31,200 nt of DNA, taken from the NCBI GenBank assembly GCA_002327315.1, contig DCVI01000052.1, positions 1 to 31,200 of the forward strand, given 5' to 3'. A program made the translations under genes and the position numbers. Below the pieces are notes generated by a model. It was not told where the DNA came from, made no database searches, and was given only the letters and a program-made list of their open reading frames with translations. Origin of the DNA: Syntrophaceae bacterium UBA2192 (lineage in GTDB: Bacteria > Desulfobacterota > Syntrophia > Syntrophales > UBA2192). This document shows positions 21,712 to 30,222 of the stretch, piece after piece (position 1 is the first letter of the stretch; every line of letters begins with the position of its first letter).

Positions 21712-22074
21712 CTAATGGGGATAACTGACGTGCAGGGTGCCGTAGAACCAGCCCATGAGTTCCTTCCCGCTTTCGTTGGTATACTCCACCAGCAGGACAA
21801 GGAGTCGATCGCTCCGATTCGTGGTGTATTTCTCCAGGACCGTGACCTGCTGGCCCGCGGGGACATCGGCGATCTTCAACGTCATATGCCTGTCGGCGAA
21901 GAGCGGACTGGTCTTCTTGACCAGCGCCTTGAAAGGTCGCGTGTCCTCGGCGGCTGCGCCCGTCGGGTGCGAAGCGTACAGGGGTTGAAAAACCTGCGCC
22001 TGCACAGGTTTGCTGAATGTCCATGCAAAAGCCAGGAGGCAAAACAGGACGAACAACATTTTGAGCACTTTCAT
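21712..22074 (-). CDS. Exported SH3-like hypothetical protein
   Basis: The minus strand ATG at 22074 (MKVLKMLFVLFCLLAFAWTF) begins a signal peptide cleaved after SKPVQAQ, with GAGAGGG upstream. The 120-aa protein has a mature part VFQPLYASHPTGAAAEDTRP and a C-terminal beta-rich segment (ADVPAGQQVTVLEKYTTNRS, LLVLLVEYTNESGKELMGWF) ending YGTLHVSYPH, which looks like a bacterial SH3-like domain. I do not recognise a specific family. The long plus-strand frame 21571-22317 overlapping it is a shadow. Confidence 0.72.
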   Translation of the reverse strand: MKVLKMLFVLFCLLAFAWTFSKPVQAQVFQPLYASHPTGAAAEDTRPFKALVKKTSPLFADRHMTLKIADVPAGQQVTVLEKYTTNRSDRLLVLLVEYTNESGKELMGWFYGTLHVSYPH

Positions 22075-22360
22075 CTTGCAACCCTCTCTTTTTTTACGAA
22101 TTCGAAGACCCCTTGGATTGACCTTGTTCTTTCTGGTCTCCGGGATGAGCATCAGACGTGCCGCAGGGCCGGAGTTGACAAATCTACTTTTGTTCTCGAT
22201 GGTTGGCTCGCCCTGAGACCGCCGGAGGGCCGTTACCGGATGGACCCGGATGAGTGCCACAATGGCACAGTGATTCCGATTCGCTTATTTCCCCCGCAGT
22301 TAAGAGGAGTGAATTGATTTGGGATAGTCCATTGAGATCGGTGTCACGAGGAGGCCAGCC
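22075..22360. other. Divergent intergenic region
   Basis: About 290 nt between divergent genes, so it must hold promoters for both. TTGACA occurs on the plus strand at about 22174-22179, without a convincing -10 at the right distance. A small hairpin gtgcca-caa-tggcac lies at 22254-22268. The stretch gatagtccattgagatcgg near 22323 is weakly like the 31-nt repeat. No gene seen. Confidence 0.35.
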
Positions 22361-23871
22361 ATGAGCATTCGTGTCAACCCAAGCCGCACGCTGTGTGTCA
22401 CCGCCATCGCCATGCTCGTATTAGCGGTTTTGCACGACCCCTGCTTCGCCCAGGCGGGCAAGGGATCCCGGGCCGCGACTCCTGCCGGCCCGGGGATGCA
22501 GAAGGTCGTCACGCAGCAGGCCTCTTTCGTTCTCTACATCCCCAAGGGATGGAAAGCCCAGGAGTCAGCGGACGGGCAGGCCTTCCAGGTCACCGCCTCG
22601 GACCCCTCGGGGCGCTCCTCCGTTTTCCTCTCCACCGGGGCTGCCTCGCAGGGCGAAAACGTGACGGCCCTGGCGAAGCGCGAAGCGGCCAAACTCGGAC
22701 GCGCGGCCCGGGACCTGGAAATCCGAAGCGCCTTCGCGTCCCGTGACGGGTCGTCGCTCACATTCGACGGGACCTATTCGCCCCCGAAGCGGGGGAAGAC
22801 AGAGTTCCGCTCGTGGGTATCCCTGCAGGGGGGCCAATCCACCTGTGCCCGCATCGAGGCGCCGGCAGGGCAGCTCAATGCCGTGAGGCCCGCGCTCCTT
22901 ACCGTTCTGTCGAATATCCGCGTCATGAAGGGCGCCGTTGCCCCCAGGCTGCGGCAGCCCCCGTCCGGGTGCAGCTGGTTCCCTACCGCCTGAGGGACGG
23001 CTCCGCCTCTTTCTCGATGCCCCAGGGCTGGCAGTGCCAGGACCACGGCAAGGGGATCTTTGTCGCAGGGGACCCCGGCGGCTACTCGTTCATCTCGGGA
23101 AACGTTACCCTGCTCACCCCGCAAATGAGGGTAAACCAGCCCGGTATCCTCGTCTCGCCGTACCTCGCCCCCGGCCAGGCCTGGCAGTTCATCACGGCCG
23201 GCTACGGGCTGGCCTCGAACATGCGCTTCGAGAAGGTGATCCCGCGGGCCGACATGGCCCGGCAGATGGGACAGGCCTACACGGCGGGGCCCGTCACCGT
23301 CGAGGAGCTCATCTACACCTTCACCAGCAAGGAGGGGCAGCCCTGCAGGGGCTACACCTTCGGGATCTCCTTCGGCTCACGCCTCGGGACCAACTGGAGC
23401 TTTCGGCACCTGACCGTGACGGCACCGGCGGAGCGCTTCGGCGCCTGGGCCGGCAATTTCGCCTCCATGCTCGCATCCTACAAGATCAACGACCGCTGGG
23501 CTCAGGAATACGTCGCCCAGGGGGCCCGCAGGCTTCGCGAGATGCAGCAGCAGACCTCGGCCATGGTGACCCGCAACGCCCAGGAGATCCGCCAGACGAT
23601 GCAGGCCGCCTACGACGAGAGGCAGAAAAGCATGGACTACATCGACTACCAGCGCACAAGCTATATCCGGGGCCAGCAGGACTGGATCTCCTCCATGGAA
23701 GGGGGCGCCGTCTACCGGAGCGACAGCTGGGGCACGAAGAACACCGCCACGGGCGAGTACCGGGAAGGCAAGCCCTACGACTACGTCCACTTCGAGGGGA
23801 AGAACCCCAGGCACAACGAACAGATGCAGCCCGTAGACTCCCGGGCCCTCTGGGAGCGCCACATCCGGTAG
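22361..23871 (+). pseudogene. Large exported protein gene with a frameshift near 22945
   Basis: GAGGAGG before ATG 22361 starts a frame with a signal peptide (TAIAMLVLAVLHDPCFAQ) and a domain QASFVLYIPKGWKAQESADG ... TVLSNIRVMKG. That frame stops at 22993. The protein clearly continues in another frame from about 22945 (AAAAPVRVQLVPYRLRDGSA, SFSMPQGWQCQDHGKGIFVA) to 23871. Moving between them needs one base to be restored, probably in the gcccccagg run at 22939-22947. Both parts hold a similar FVLYIPKGW / ASFSMPQGW motif, suggesting two related domains of PsbP/DUF1795 type. The C-terminal region has an Arg/Gln-rich helix (VAQGARRLREMQQQTSAMVT) and a YIDYQRTSYIRGQQDWISSM segment. Either a single-base deletion or a sequencing error; intact length would be about 503 aa. 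Confidence 0.8.
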
Positions 23872-23969
23872 GACCGCGGAGAGGGTGCGAAGCGGGGCTT
23901 GACCGGGGCGCTTCTTGTGGTAAAAAGGGGTGTCGACCGAAGTCGCTCAACAGGTAGGCAGGAAAGTCC

Positions 23970-24428
23970 ATGGCGCAGGGAGATGCGAAAATGAAGAAGA
24001 CAAGCCCGCCCGACCCCGCATTCGAGTCCCGCATCCGCTCAAGCTTTGCCCGGCAGGGGCTCATGAAGACGATCGGCGCGCACCTGGTGAAGGTTGCGCC
24101 CGGGGAGGTTGCAATCGAGCTTCCAACCAGCAAGGCCTTCACCCAGCAGCATGGGTTCATCCATGCGGGAATCCTGAGCACCATCGCGGACAATGCCTGC
24201 GGGTATGCCGCCTACACCCTGATGCCGGCGAACTCGGAGGTGCTGGGGGTGGAAAACAAGATCAATTTCCTGGCGCCGGGAAAGGGGGAGCGGTTCGTTG
24301 CGATCGGAAAGGTGATCAAGGTGGGCCGAACGCTGGCGGTCTGCTCGGGGGAGGTTTGGGCATACAACAACGGGGAGAAGACGCTCGTTGCCGTCATGCA
24401 GTCGACGCTGATGGCGCAGAGAAAGTAA
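23970..24428 (+). CDS. PaaI-family thioesterase
   Basis: Hotdog-fold acyl-CoA thioesterase, 152 aa. AGGAAA upstream supports ATG 23970; ATG 23991 would also work. Core motif QQHGFIHAGILSTIADNACG carries the catalytic-type HxG and Asp (ADNA) of the PaaI group; then EVLGVENKINFLAPGKGERF and VGRTLAVCSGEVWAYNNGEK. Substrate unknown; PaaI-type enzymes often remove dead-end aromatic or acyl-CoAs. It is 42 nt upstream of the QueG-like gene and reads in the same direction, so the two may share a transcript. Confidence 0.92.
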   Translation: MAQGDAKMKKTSPPDPAFESRIRSSFARQGLMKTIGAHLVKVAPGEVAIELPTSKAFTQQHGFIHAGILSTIADNACGYAAYTLMPANSEVLGVENKINFLAPGKGERFVAIGKVIKVGRTLAVCSGEVWAYNNGEKTLVAVMQSTLMAQRK

Positions 24429-24470
24429 AACCATTCGATCCGGAAAAGCAGCAGGCACGGGAACATTGCG

Positions 24471-25589
24471 ATGCTGACCCGAAACGATATCATCGAAAAA
24501 GCGTTTGAACTCGGCTTCGAGGACGCGGGTTCTACGACGGCGGAGCCCTTCGATGCTCAACTCGAGTACCTTCGGAATCACCAGGAGGAATATGGCTGGA
24601 CGGAGAAGGTGGGGCTCGGTCTGATGGCCGGGACGGACCCGAAGACCGTCATGCCCGCGGCAAAGTCCATCATTGTGCTCATGGAAGGCTATTTCCGGGA
24701 GGCCTTCCCCTCGACGCTCGAAGCCCACTTCGGCCGCTGCTACCTCGACGATGACCGGGTGACGAAGGACGGCCTGGCGGTTCGAATCAAGGCCTTCCGC
24801 AGCTTCCTCCGCGAAAACGGGATCGACTCCAAGGTGCCCTTCAATCTCCCCCACCGGGCGGCTGCGCTGCGGGCAGGCATGGGGTCCCTCGGCAAGAACG
24901 CCCTGCTCTATTCAGGCAGGGCGGCACTCATGAGTTCCTGGGTGATTCCTCTCACCGTGGTGGTGGACCGCGAATTTGCCCCCGATTCACCCGCAGGCGG
25001 CCTGGGCTGCCCCGAATGGTGCCGGAACGTCTGCGTTGCCGCCTGCCCCACGCGGGCGCTCAAGGGAAACGGGGCGATCGATCCGCGCAAGTGCATCTCC
25101 TTCATGACTTATTTCGGCAAGGAGATCACGCCGAGGGAACTGCGTGAGCCCATGGGCCTGTATGTCTACGGGTGCGACCGCTGCCAGAACGTCTGCCCGC
25201 GCAACCTTTCCTGGCTATCGCGGGAGCGCCCGATGAACGCGCGCGTGGAGGCGAAGGCGAAGGACTTCGATCCAAGGGCCCTGCTGCACATGGACGGCGC
25301 CCGATTCAAAAGCCGGGTCTGGCCGCACATGTTCTACCTGTCCCCGAACAATCTCTGGAAATGGAAGATGAATGTAGCCCGCGCCATGGGGAACAGTCTC
25401 GACGACTTCTATGTGCCGGATCTCATCCGTGCCTACGACGAGAACGATGACGGCCGGCTCCGGGGCATGATCGCCTGGGCTCTGGGCCGTATCGGGGGCG
25501 GCAAGGCGAAGGGGGCGCTGGAGAGGCTTCTTGCCGGCAGCAATGGGGTTGTGCGGGAAGAGATCGAAGCCGCCCTGGGCAGCGTGTAG
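24471..25589 (+). CDS. QueG-like double [4Fe-4S] protein with HEAT-like tail
   Basis: It resembles epoxyqueuosine reductase QueG in length (372 aa) and order, but may not be one. Residues 133-145 (LRAGMGSLGKNAL) match the QueG core. Eight cysteines form two ferredoxin-type motifs: Cys180, 184, 188, 192 (CPEWCRNVCVAACP), Cys208 and Cys235, 238, 242 (CDRCQNVCPRN). The C-terminus (DENDDGRLRGMIAWALGRIG, GALERLLAGSNGVVREEIEA) is a HEAT-like repeat, as in QueG. The catalytic Asp of QueG (in VDSAPLLE) appears to be replaced: here the same place reads FNLPHRAAA. I therefore prefer a QueG-like corrinoid or FeS reductase of unknown substrate. No other queuosine gene is nearby. Confidence 0.85.
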   Translation: MLTRNDIIEKAFELGFEDAGSTTAEPFDAQLEYLRNHQEEYGWTEKVGLGLMAGTDPKTVMPAAKSIIVLMEGYFREAFPSTLEAHFGRCYLDDDRVTKDGLAVRIKAFRSFLRENGIDSKVPFNLPHRAAALRAGMGSLGKNALLYSGRAALMSSWVIPLTVVVDREFAPDSPAGGLGCPEWCRNVCVAACPTRALKGNGAIDPRKCISFMTYFGKEITPRELREPMGLYVYGCDRCQNVCPRNLSWLSRERPMNARVEAKAKDFDPRALLHMDGARFKSRVWPHMFYLSPNNLWKWKMNVARAMGNSLDDFYVPDLIRAYDENDDGRLRGMIAWALGRIGGGKAKGALERLLAGSNGVVREEIEAALGSV

Positions 25590-25594
25590 GGCAG

Positions 25595-26014
25595 TTACAG
25601 GTACTGCATGAGGGCCACGATCTCTTCGGCCTGCCTCGGGTTTGCCTGCTTGTAGAGCTGGAGGAGGATCTTGCTGATCTCTCTGGGGTTGAGCGGTTTC
25701 ACCAGGTAGCCCTGCACCCCATAGTGGGCACAGACCGAGACATCATCCTTGTGGGAGGACAAAGACGAGATGATGATGGTGGTCGCAAGATCTTTCCGGG
25801 TCTCGCGGATCTGCTGCAGGACTTCCTGGCCGCTCACGACGGGCATCATGAGATCGAGCAGGATGATATCGGGCCGCCACTCCGCATAGATCTCGAGCGC
25901 AATTTTCCCATTTTCGGCAAACCGCTTGTCGAAGACTTTGCCGGAGATATAAGTGTCGTAGAACTTCCGGCTGAAACTGTTGTCTTCCGCGATCAGGAGT
26001 TTCAAATTGTCCAT
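25595..26014 (-). CDS. Single-domain response regulator (CheY-like)
   Basis: Minus strand ATG at 26014 gives 139 aa: one receiver domain without output. It has the acidic pair Glu10/Asp11 (LLIAEDNSFSRK), phospho-acceptor Asp54 (IILLDLMMPVVSGQE), the switch Ser at 83-84 (IIISSLSSHKDD) and Lys106 (YLVKPLNPREI). A Gln/Ala-rich helix (QANPRQAEEIVALMQYL) ends it. The longer opening to 26092 lacks support. It ends 5 nt from the end of the converging QueG-like gene. It probably passes phosphoryl groups to a partner or acts by protein contact; the cognate kinase is not evident. Confidence 0.92.
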   Translation of the reverse strand: MDNLKLLIAEDNSFSRKFYDTYISGKVFDKRFAENGKIALEIYAEWRPDIILLDLMMPVVSGQEVLQQIRETRKDLATTIIISSLSSHKDDVSVCAHYGVQGYLVKPLNPREISKILLQLYKQANPRQAEEIVALMQYL

Positions 26015-26134
26015 GGCAGAGCCCCGCGCTTTTTGGCAGTCATCATTGATTGAGCAAACATCATGCCATGTGGACGCGTGAAGGGAGGGCAAAAAGGCCG
26101 GTCAATAAATTCCCAACAATTTCATTTTTTCGTC

Positions 26135-26178
26135 TATAATGGATAAGCAATCTTTAACACTATCTTCATGAAGGAGGA
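26135..26178 (+). promoter_or_regulatory. Candidate promoter and ribosome binding site of bfr
   Basis: TATAAT at 26135-26140 lies 44 nt before the ATG, preceded by a T-rich stretch; no convincing -35 box is seen. AAGGAGGAG at 26171-26179 is a very strong ribosome binding site. No recognisable Fur box. Confidence 0.4.
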
Positions 26179-26183
26179 GAAAT

Positions 26184-26648
26184 ATGAAAGGAAATCCCAA
26201 GCTGATCGCGACACTGAATGACCTTCTGGCCGACGAGCTGACGGCCATCAATCAGTACATGGTCCACTCCGAGATGGCCCACAACTGGGGCTACGAGAAG
26301 CTCCACCAGCACTTCGAGAAGCGGGCCATCGACGAGATGAAGCACGCCGAGACCCTCATCGGGCGCATCCTCTTTCTCGAGGGGACCCCCACCGTGAGCA
26401 AGTACAACAAGATGTCGATCGGGGCCGATGTGCCCAAGCAGCTGGCAGGCGACCGGGGGCTCGAGATGGGCGCCGTGAAGTCCTACAACGAAGCGATCAT
26501 CCTCGCCGGAGAGGTGAAGGATTACGCCACCCGCGAAATCCTCGAGAAGATCCTCAAGGACGAAGATCGGCACATTGACCAGATCGAGGAGCTGCAGGAT
26601 CAGATCCAGCAGATGTCGCTGCAGATCTTCCTCTCCATCCAGGTTTGA
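26184..26648 (+). CDS. bfr: Bacterioferritin
   Basis: Iron-storage and detoxification protein that assembles into a 24-subunit heme-binding shell. The 154-aa protein keeps every ferroxidase ligand at E. coli numbering: Glu18, Glu51, His54, Glu94, Glu127 and His130, and the heme ligand Met52 (DEMKHAE). It has LADELTAINQYMVHSEMAHN at the start and KILKDEDRHIDQIEELQDQI at the end. It has its own promoter-like region and terminator, so it is a single-gene unit. No bacterioferritin-associated ferredoxin is in view. In an anaerobe it would guard against iron and oxygen stress. Confidence 0.96.
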   Translation: MKGNPKLIATLNDLLADELTAINQYMVHSEMAHNWGYEKLHQHFEKRAIDEMKHAETLIGRILFLEGTPTVSKYNKMSIGADVPKQLAGDRGLEMGAVKSYNEAIILAGEVKDYATREILEKILKDEDRHIDQIEELQDQIQQMSLQIFLSIQV

Positions 26649-26680
26649 TGATCCGGGAACCTCTGGAGTGACGAAGTTCA

Positions 26681-26713
26681 AAACCCCGCTTCCCGGTCAG
26701 AAGCGGGGTTTTT
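26681..26713 (+). terminator. Rho-independent terminator after bfr
   Basis: aaaccccgctt (26681-26691) pairs perfectly with aagcggggttt (26701-26711), with a 9-nt loop and a T run, 33 nt after the bfr stop codon. Confidence 0.9.
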
Positions 26714-26756
26714 ACATTGCACGCGCTTGCCTTTCTTCGATGGGAAGTGGTCGATC

Positions 26757-27107
26757 ATGAAAAAATCGATGAAAGCCGCCCTGCTTTCCGGCCTGGTTTT
26801 CCCGGGGGTGGGACAGGTCTATCTGGGCCAGCGCCGGCGGGGCTGGGCATTTATCGTTTCGGTAATCCTGCTCTTTGTCACCGTTGTCATTCGCATCACC
26901 ATGCATGCTTATCGGGAGATCGCAGCCGCTGCGGCGAATGGGGTTGCGATCGACATCACGGCCATTCAGAAGGCAGTTGCAGCCGGTTCGGATACCGTCA
27001 CGACCGCCGGGCTCGCCCTCCTTGTTCTGATCTGGCTTGCAGCGATCATCGACGCCTGTATGGCCGGTGAGCGGCTTGAGAACACAGGTGTCGGACCAGG
27101 GGGATGA
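26757..27107 (+). CDS. Small two-span membrane protein (DUF6677/TM2-like)
   Basis: A 116-aa protein from ATG 26757 (MKKSMKAALLSGLVFPGVGQ); the opening at 26727 is less likely. It starts with the signature FPGVGQVYLGQRRRGWAF, seen in many short TM2/DUF6677-type proteins. Two hydrophobic helices follow (IVSVILLFVTVVIRITMHAY and AGLALLVLIWLAAIIDACMA) around a periplasmic Ala-rich loop. Function unknown. It ends 28 nt before the histidine kinase and is likely cotranscribed with it. Confidence 0.85.
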   Translation: MKKSMKAALLSGLVFPGVGQVYLGQRRRGWAFIVSVILLFVTVVIRITMHAYREIAAAAANGVAIDITAIQKAVAAGSDTVTTAGLALLVLIWLAAIIDACMAGERLENTGVGPGG

Positions 27108-27135
27108 GGGTCGGAAATGCAGGGCGGGAGGCGCA

Positions 27136-28764
27136 ATGAGTCCGCAGAGTAAAGAGCTGGAAGCGAAGAATCGGACCATTGCGTCCATCTTCCGGATATC
27201 GGGCCTCCTGACGCAACAGGTCCGTCTGGATGAGATTCTGCGATCCATCCTGATCAGTGCGGAAAAGGAGCTCGGTTTTTCCGCATCCTGCCTTTTTCTC
27301 ATCAACGACGATCAGGAACATCTTGATTGCCGCATGGTCAGGGGCTTCGGCGAAGAGAACGAGAAAAGAGCCTATATCAAGCCCTTTCACCTGGAACGTC
27401 ACGATTGTATCGAGACAGGGGTTGTCCGAAGCGGCAACGTCGTCCATTTCGAAGATTCGCATGGGGATCCCCGCGCGACGTCCATCGACCTCAGGATCAC
27501 GGAGAAACTGAGAAGGGGCAGCATCGTCTACGCCCCGCTGACCGTCAAGGGAAAGATCATCGGATGCATGGGTGTCAATCGGCCCCGCGAGGGGGCCCGG
27601 ATCTCGGCATCGGAGATCGAGGCCTTCACCATTTTCGCCAATCAGGCGAGCATCATCATTGAAAACAGCCGGTTTCACGAACAACTCATGGCGGAGAGAA
27701 ATCTCAACAAGAGCATCCTGGAAAGCTCGCCGAGCGGCCTGCTCACACTGGACAAAAAAGGCATCATTACCGCGGTGAACCCTGAAGCGGCCCGCATTCT
27801 CCGAGTGGAGCCGGACTGGATTCTCTCCAGGAGGATCGAGGAGGCGGCAGGGAACCATCGCGGGCTCAAGATCTTCGAGGATATTTTCCGGAATCCGGCC
27901 AATCAGACAAAGGAGTATGACTACATCGGCAACGACGGCCTGCAGCACTCCGTGGAGGTCACCGTGTCGCCGCTGAAGGACAACAACGGTTATGAAGCGG
28001 GAACCCTGTTTTTTTTCAAGGATCAGACGGAAAAGAAACGGATCGGCGAGCAGATCCAGCGGATGGGCAAGCTGGCGGCGGTGGGACAAATGGCGGCGGG
28101 GATCTCTCACGAAATCCGGAATCCCATGATGGGGATCGCCGCCACGATGGAGCTCATCAGCGACAGCCTGGAGCCGGATCATCCGCAGCGGCGACTGCTG
28201 ATGAAATCCATGGAAGAGATCGGTCGAATTGACAATATCATCGGCGAACTGCTGAACCTTGCCCAGCCCCGGGAAATGAATCCGGAGCCTGCGGATATCA
28301 ATCGACTGATCGGCGACGTGGCGGATTTTCTTTCGGGCCTCTGCCGGAAAAAACAGATCGATCTTCTTCTTCACTGCGACCCGCACGTCCCCCCTGTGTC
28401 GATGGACCGGAAAGCGATGCGGGAAGTCATCATCAACGTCGCTTTGAATTCCATCCAGTCGATGAAGGAGGCGGGGAGCCTGAAGATCGTCACGATGCCC
28501 CTGGAGCGCCGATCGTACAACAGGGACCGGGGAAGCGTGCAGATCACGATCGAGGACACCGGCGAAGGGATTTCGCCGGAGATACGGGACAAGATCTTCG
28601 ATCCGTTTTTCACCACGAGACCCGACGGCACGGGTCTGGGACTTTCCAATTGCCACCGGATCATCGAAGCCCACGATGGCGAAATATTCATGGAAGACGG
28701 CCCGGCGGGAGGCACGAGAGTTCACATCCTGCTGCCCGCCGACCCGGGAAAAGGAACGTCATAG
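27136..28764 (+). CDS. GAF-PAS sensor histidine kinase (NtrB/AtoS type)
   Basis: Cytosolic sensor kinase, 542 aa, from ATG 27136 behind GGGAGG. Order: GAF domain (residues ~18-178: ELGFSASCLFLINDDQEHLD ... FTIFANQASIIIENSRF), PAS domain (~190-300: SSPSGLLTLDKKGIITAVNP), HisKA dimerisation helix with phospho-accepting His325 in AAGISHEIRNPM, and HATPase with N box (EVIINVALNSIQSM), G1 (DTGEGISPEIRDKIFDPFFT) and G2 (GTGLGLSNC). No membrane segment is seen, so it senses an internal ligand through GAF or PAS. It overlaps the next gene by one base, and the pair is a two-component system. Confidence 0.93.
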   Translation: MSPQSKELEAKNRTIASIFRISGLLTQQVRLDEILRSILISAEKELGFSASCLFLINDDQEHLDCRMVRGFGEENEKRAYIKPFHLERHDCIETGVVRSGNVVHFEDSHGDPRATSIDLRITEKLRRGSIVYAPLTVKGKIIGCMGVNRPREGARISASEIEAFTIFANQASIIIENSRFHEQLMAERNLNKSILESSPSGLLTLDKKGIITAVNPEAARILRVEPDWILSRRIEEAAGNHRGLKIFEDIFRNPANQTKEYDYIGNDGLQHSVEVTVSPLKDNNGYEAGTLFFFKDQTEKKRIGEQIQRMGKLAAVGQMAAGISHEIRNPMMGIAATMELISDSLEPDHPQRRLLMKSMEEIGRIDNIIGELLNLAQPREMNPEPADINRLIGDVADFLSGLCRKKQIDLLLHCDPHVPPVSMDRKAMREVIINVALNSIQSMKEAGSLKIVTMPLERRSYNRDRGSVQITIEDTGEGISPEIRDKIFDPFFTTRPDGTGLGLSNCHRIIEAHDGEIFMEDGPAGGTRVHILLPADPGKGTS

Positions 28765-30167
28765 TGCATACCATCCTTGTCACGGACGATAACGAGTTGA
28801 TCCGGGAGACCCTCCAGAAAGCCCTGGTCAGCGACGGGTATCGCGTGCAACTGGCGCAGAACGGCAAGGAGTGCCTCGAAACGGTACGGCACGGCGATGT
28901 CGAGCTGATCCTGCTGGACATGAGGCTGCCCGACATGAACGGGTTGGACATCCTGAGCAGCCTGAGGGAGAGCCATCCGGACATCATCGTGCTCATGATG
29001 ACCGCCTACGGTGACGTGGAGTCCACGAAAAGGGCCCTCGACCTCGGCGCCTTCGATTTTATCCGCAAGCCCGTCACGCCGAAGGCGCTCTCCTCCATCA
29101 TCAAGATGGCGATGGAAATCCGCTCCCTGCGCCAGGAGATCCGGCACATCATTTACCGCAACAAGGAGCTTTACGGGTACCACAACATCATCGGCCGAAG
29201 CGTTGCCCTGCAAAAAGTCCTGGAAATGACGACGCGGGCCGCCAACAGCGATGCATCCACCATCCTGATCGAAGGGGCCAGCGGGTCCGGGAAAAGCCTG
29301 ATCGCCAAATGCCTCCACTATAACAGCCTGAGGGCCTATCAGCCCTTTGTCGAGATCAACTGCGCCTCGATCCCGGCGACGCTGCTGGAAAGCGAGCTCT
29401 TCGGCCACGAGGCCGGCGCATTCACCGATGCCCGAAAGCAGAAAAAGGGGCTCGTCGAACTGGCCCAGGGCGGCACGCTCTTTCTCGACGAGATCGGGGA
29501 GATGCAACCGCCCCTGCAGGCCAAGATGCTCCAGCTGATCGAAGAGAAGTGTTTCAGAAGGATCGGGGGGACGAAGAACATCGTCATCGACATCCGCATC
29601 GTCGCGGCGACGAACAGGGACTTGAAGAAGGCCCTCGAAGACCGGACATTCCGCCAGGACCTTTATTACCGCTTGAATGTGATCAACATCTTTCTGCCCC
29701 CCCTGGCGGAACGGAGAGAAGACATCATCCCGCTTGTGGAACACTTCATCGGTCTCTACAGCCGGGAATTCAACAAGCCCGCCAAGCGGATCGCCGATGA
29801 CGCGCGGGATGCCCTGGAGCGCTATGACTGGCCGGGCAACGTTCGCGAGCTGTCCAACACGGTGGAGCGCATCATGATCCTCGAGGACGGCGACACCCTC
29901 CTGCCCGAGCATCTCCCCGCGGCGGTGATCAGGGGCGCGGACCCATTGAAGGATGAGGGGGCCTGCGATGAGGCCGTCGCCTCCGGCACGGGTGGGGAAT
30001 TCAATCTAAGGAGACTGACGGAGAACTACCAGGCACAGATCATTACAAAGGCACTGGAGAAGACCCGCGGCAACCGGACGGAAGCCGCGAAACTCCTCGG
30101 CCTGTCGCGCGTGGGCCTGTATCACCAGATGAAGAGGTTGGGTCTGCTGAAGAAGGAGGACTGTTAA
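28764..30167 (+). CDS. Sigma54-dependent NtrC-family response regulator
   Basis: Activator of RNA polymerase-sigma54, 467 aa, starting at GTG 28764 (overlaps the kinase stop TAG by one base; AAGGAAC upstream). Receiver domain: Asp8/Asp9, phospho-acceptor Asp52 (LILLDMRLPDMNG), Thr80, Lys102 (IRKPVTP). AAA+ domain: Walker A GASGSGKS (171-178; family usual GESGTGKE), sigma54-contact loop GAFTDA (218-223; usual GAFTGA), Walker B LFLDEIGE, and RFRQDLYYRLNV-type segment (TFRQDLYYRLNVINIFLPPL). C-terminal Fis-type helix-turn-helix: KTRGNRTEAAKLLGLSRVGL. The GAFTDA change is in the loop that touches sigma54, so activity on sigma54 should be checked. Target genes are unknown; I found no convincing -24/-12 promoter in the window. 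Confidence 0.93.
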   Translation: MHTILVTDDNELIRETLQKALVSDGYRVQLAQNGKECLETVRHGDVELILLDMRLPDMNGLDILSSLRESHPDIIVLMMTAYGDVESTKRALDLGAFDFIRKPVTPKALSSIIKMAMEIRSLRQEIRHIIYRNKELYGYHNIIGRSVALQKVLEMTTRAANSDASTILIEGASGSGKSLIAKCLHYNSLRAYQPFVEINCASIPATLLESELFGHEAGAFTDARKQKKGLVELAQGGTLFLDEIGEMQPPLQAKMLQLIEEKCFRRIGGTKNIVIDIRIVAATNRDLKKALEDRTFRQDLYYRLNVINIFLPPLAERREDIIPLVEHFIGLYSREFNKPAKRIADDARDALERYDWPGNVRELSNTVERIMILEDGDTLLPEHLPAAVIRGADPLKDEGACDEAVASGTGGEFNLRRLTENYQAQIITKALEKTRGNRTEAAKLLGLSRVGLYHQMKRLGLLKKEDC

Positions 30168-30182
30168 ATATTGCGAACAGGG

Positions 30183-30222
30183 TGTTAAGCTTCTTTAACA
30201 GCAAATCATGAATTTTCTTTCC
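30183..30222 (+). terminator. Weak hairpin after the sigma54 activator gene
   Basis: tgttaa (30183-30188) pairs with ttaaca (30195-30200); aattttcttt follows about 10 nt later. A short AT-rich stem, so only a possible terminator. Confidence 0.3.

Noticed and set aside
22236..22290. Possible sigma54 promoter (tggcac at 22263)
   Set aside because: The -12 element reads ttcc instead of ttgc, and tggcac is part of a small hairpin.
21571..22317. 248-codon plus-strand open frame with GGGAGG upstream of its ATG
   Set aside because: It lies antisense to a well-supported exported-protein gene (21712-22074), and its composition looks like a reverse-frame shadow with no motif.
27046..28725. 559-codon minus-strand open frame
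   Set aside because: It is the reverse shadow of the histidine kinase, which has all its catalytic boxes on the plus strand.
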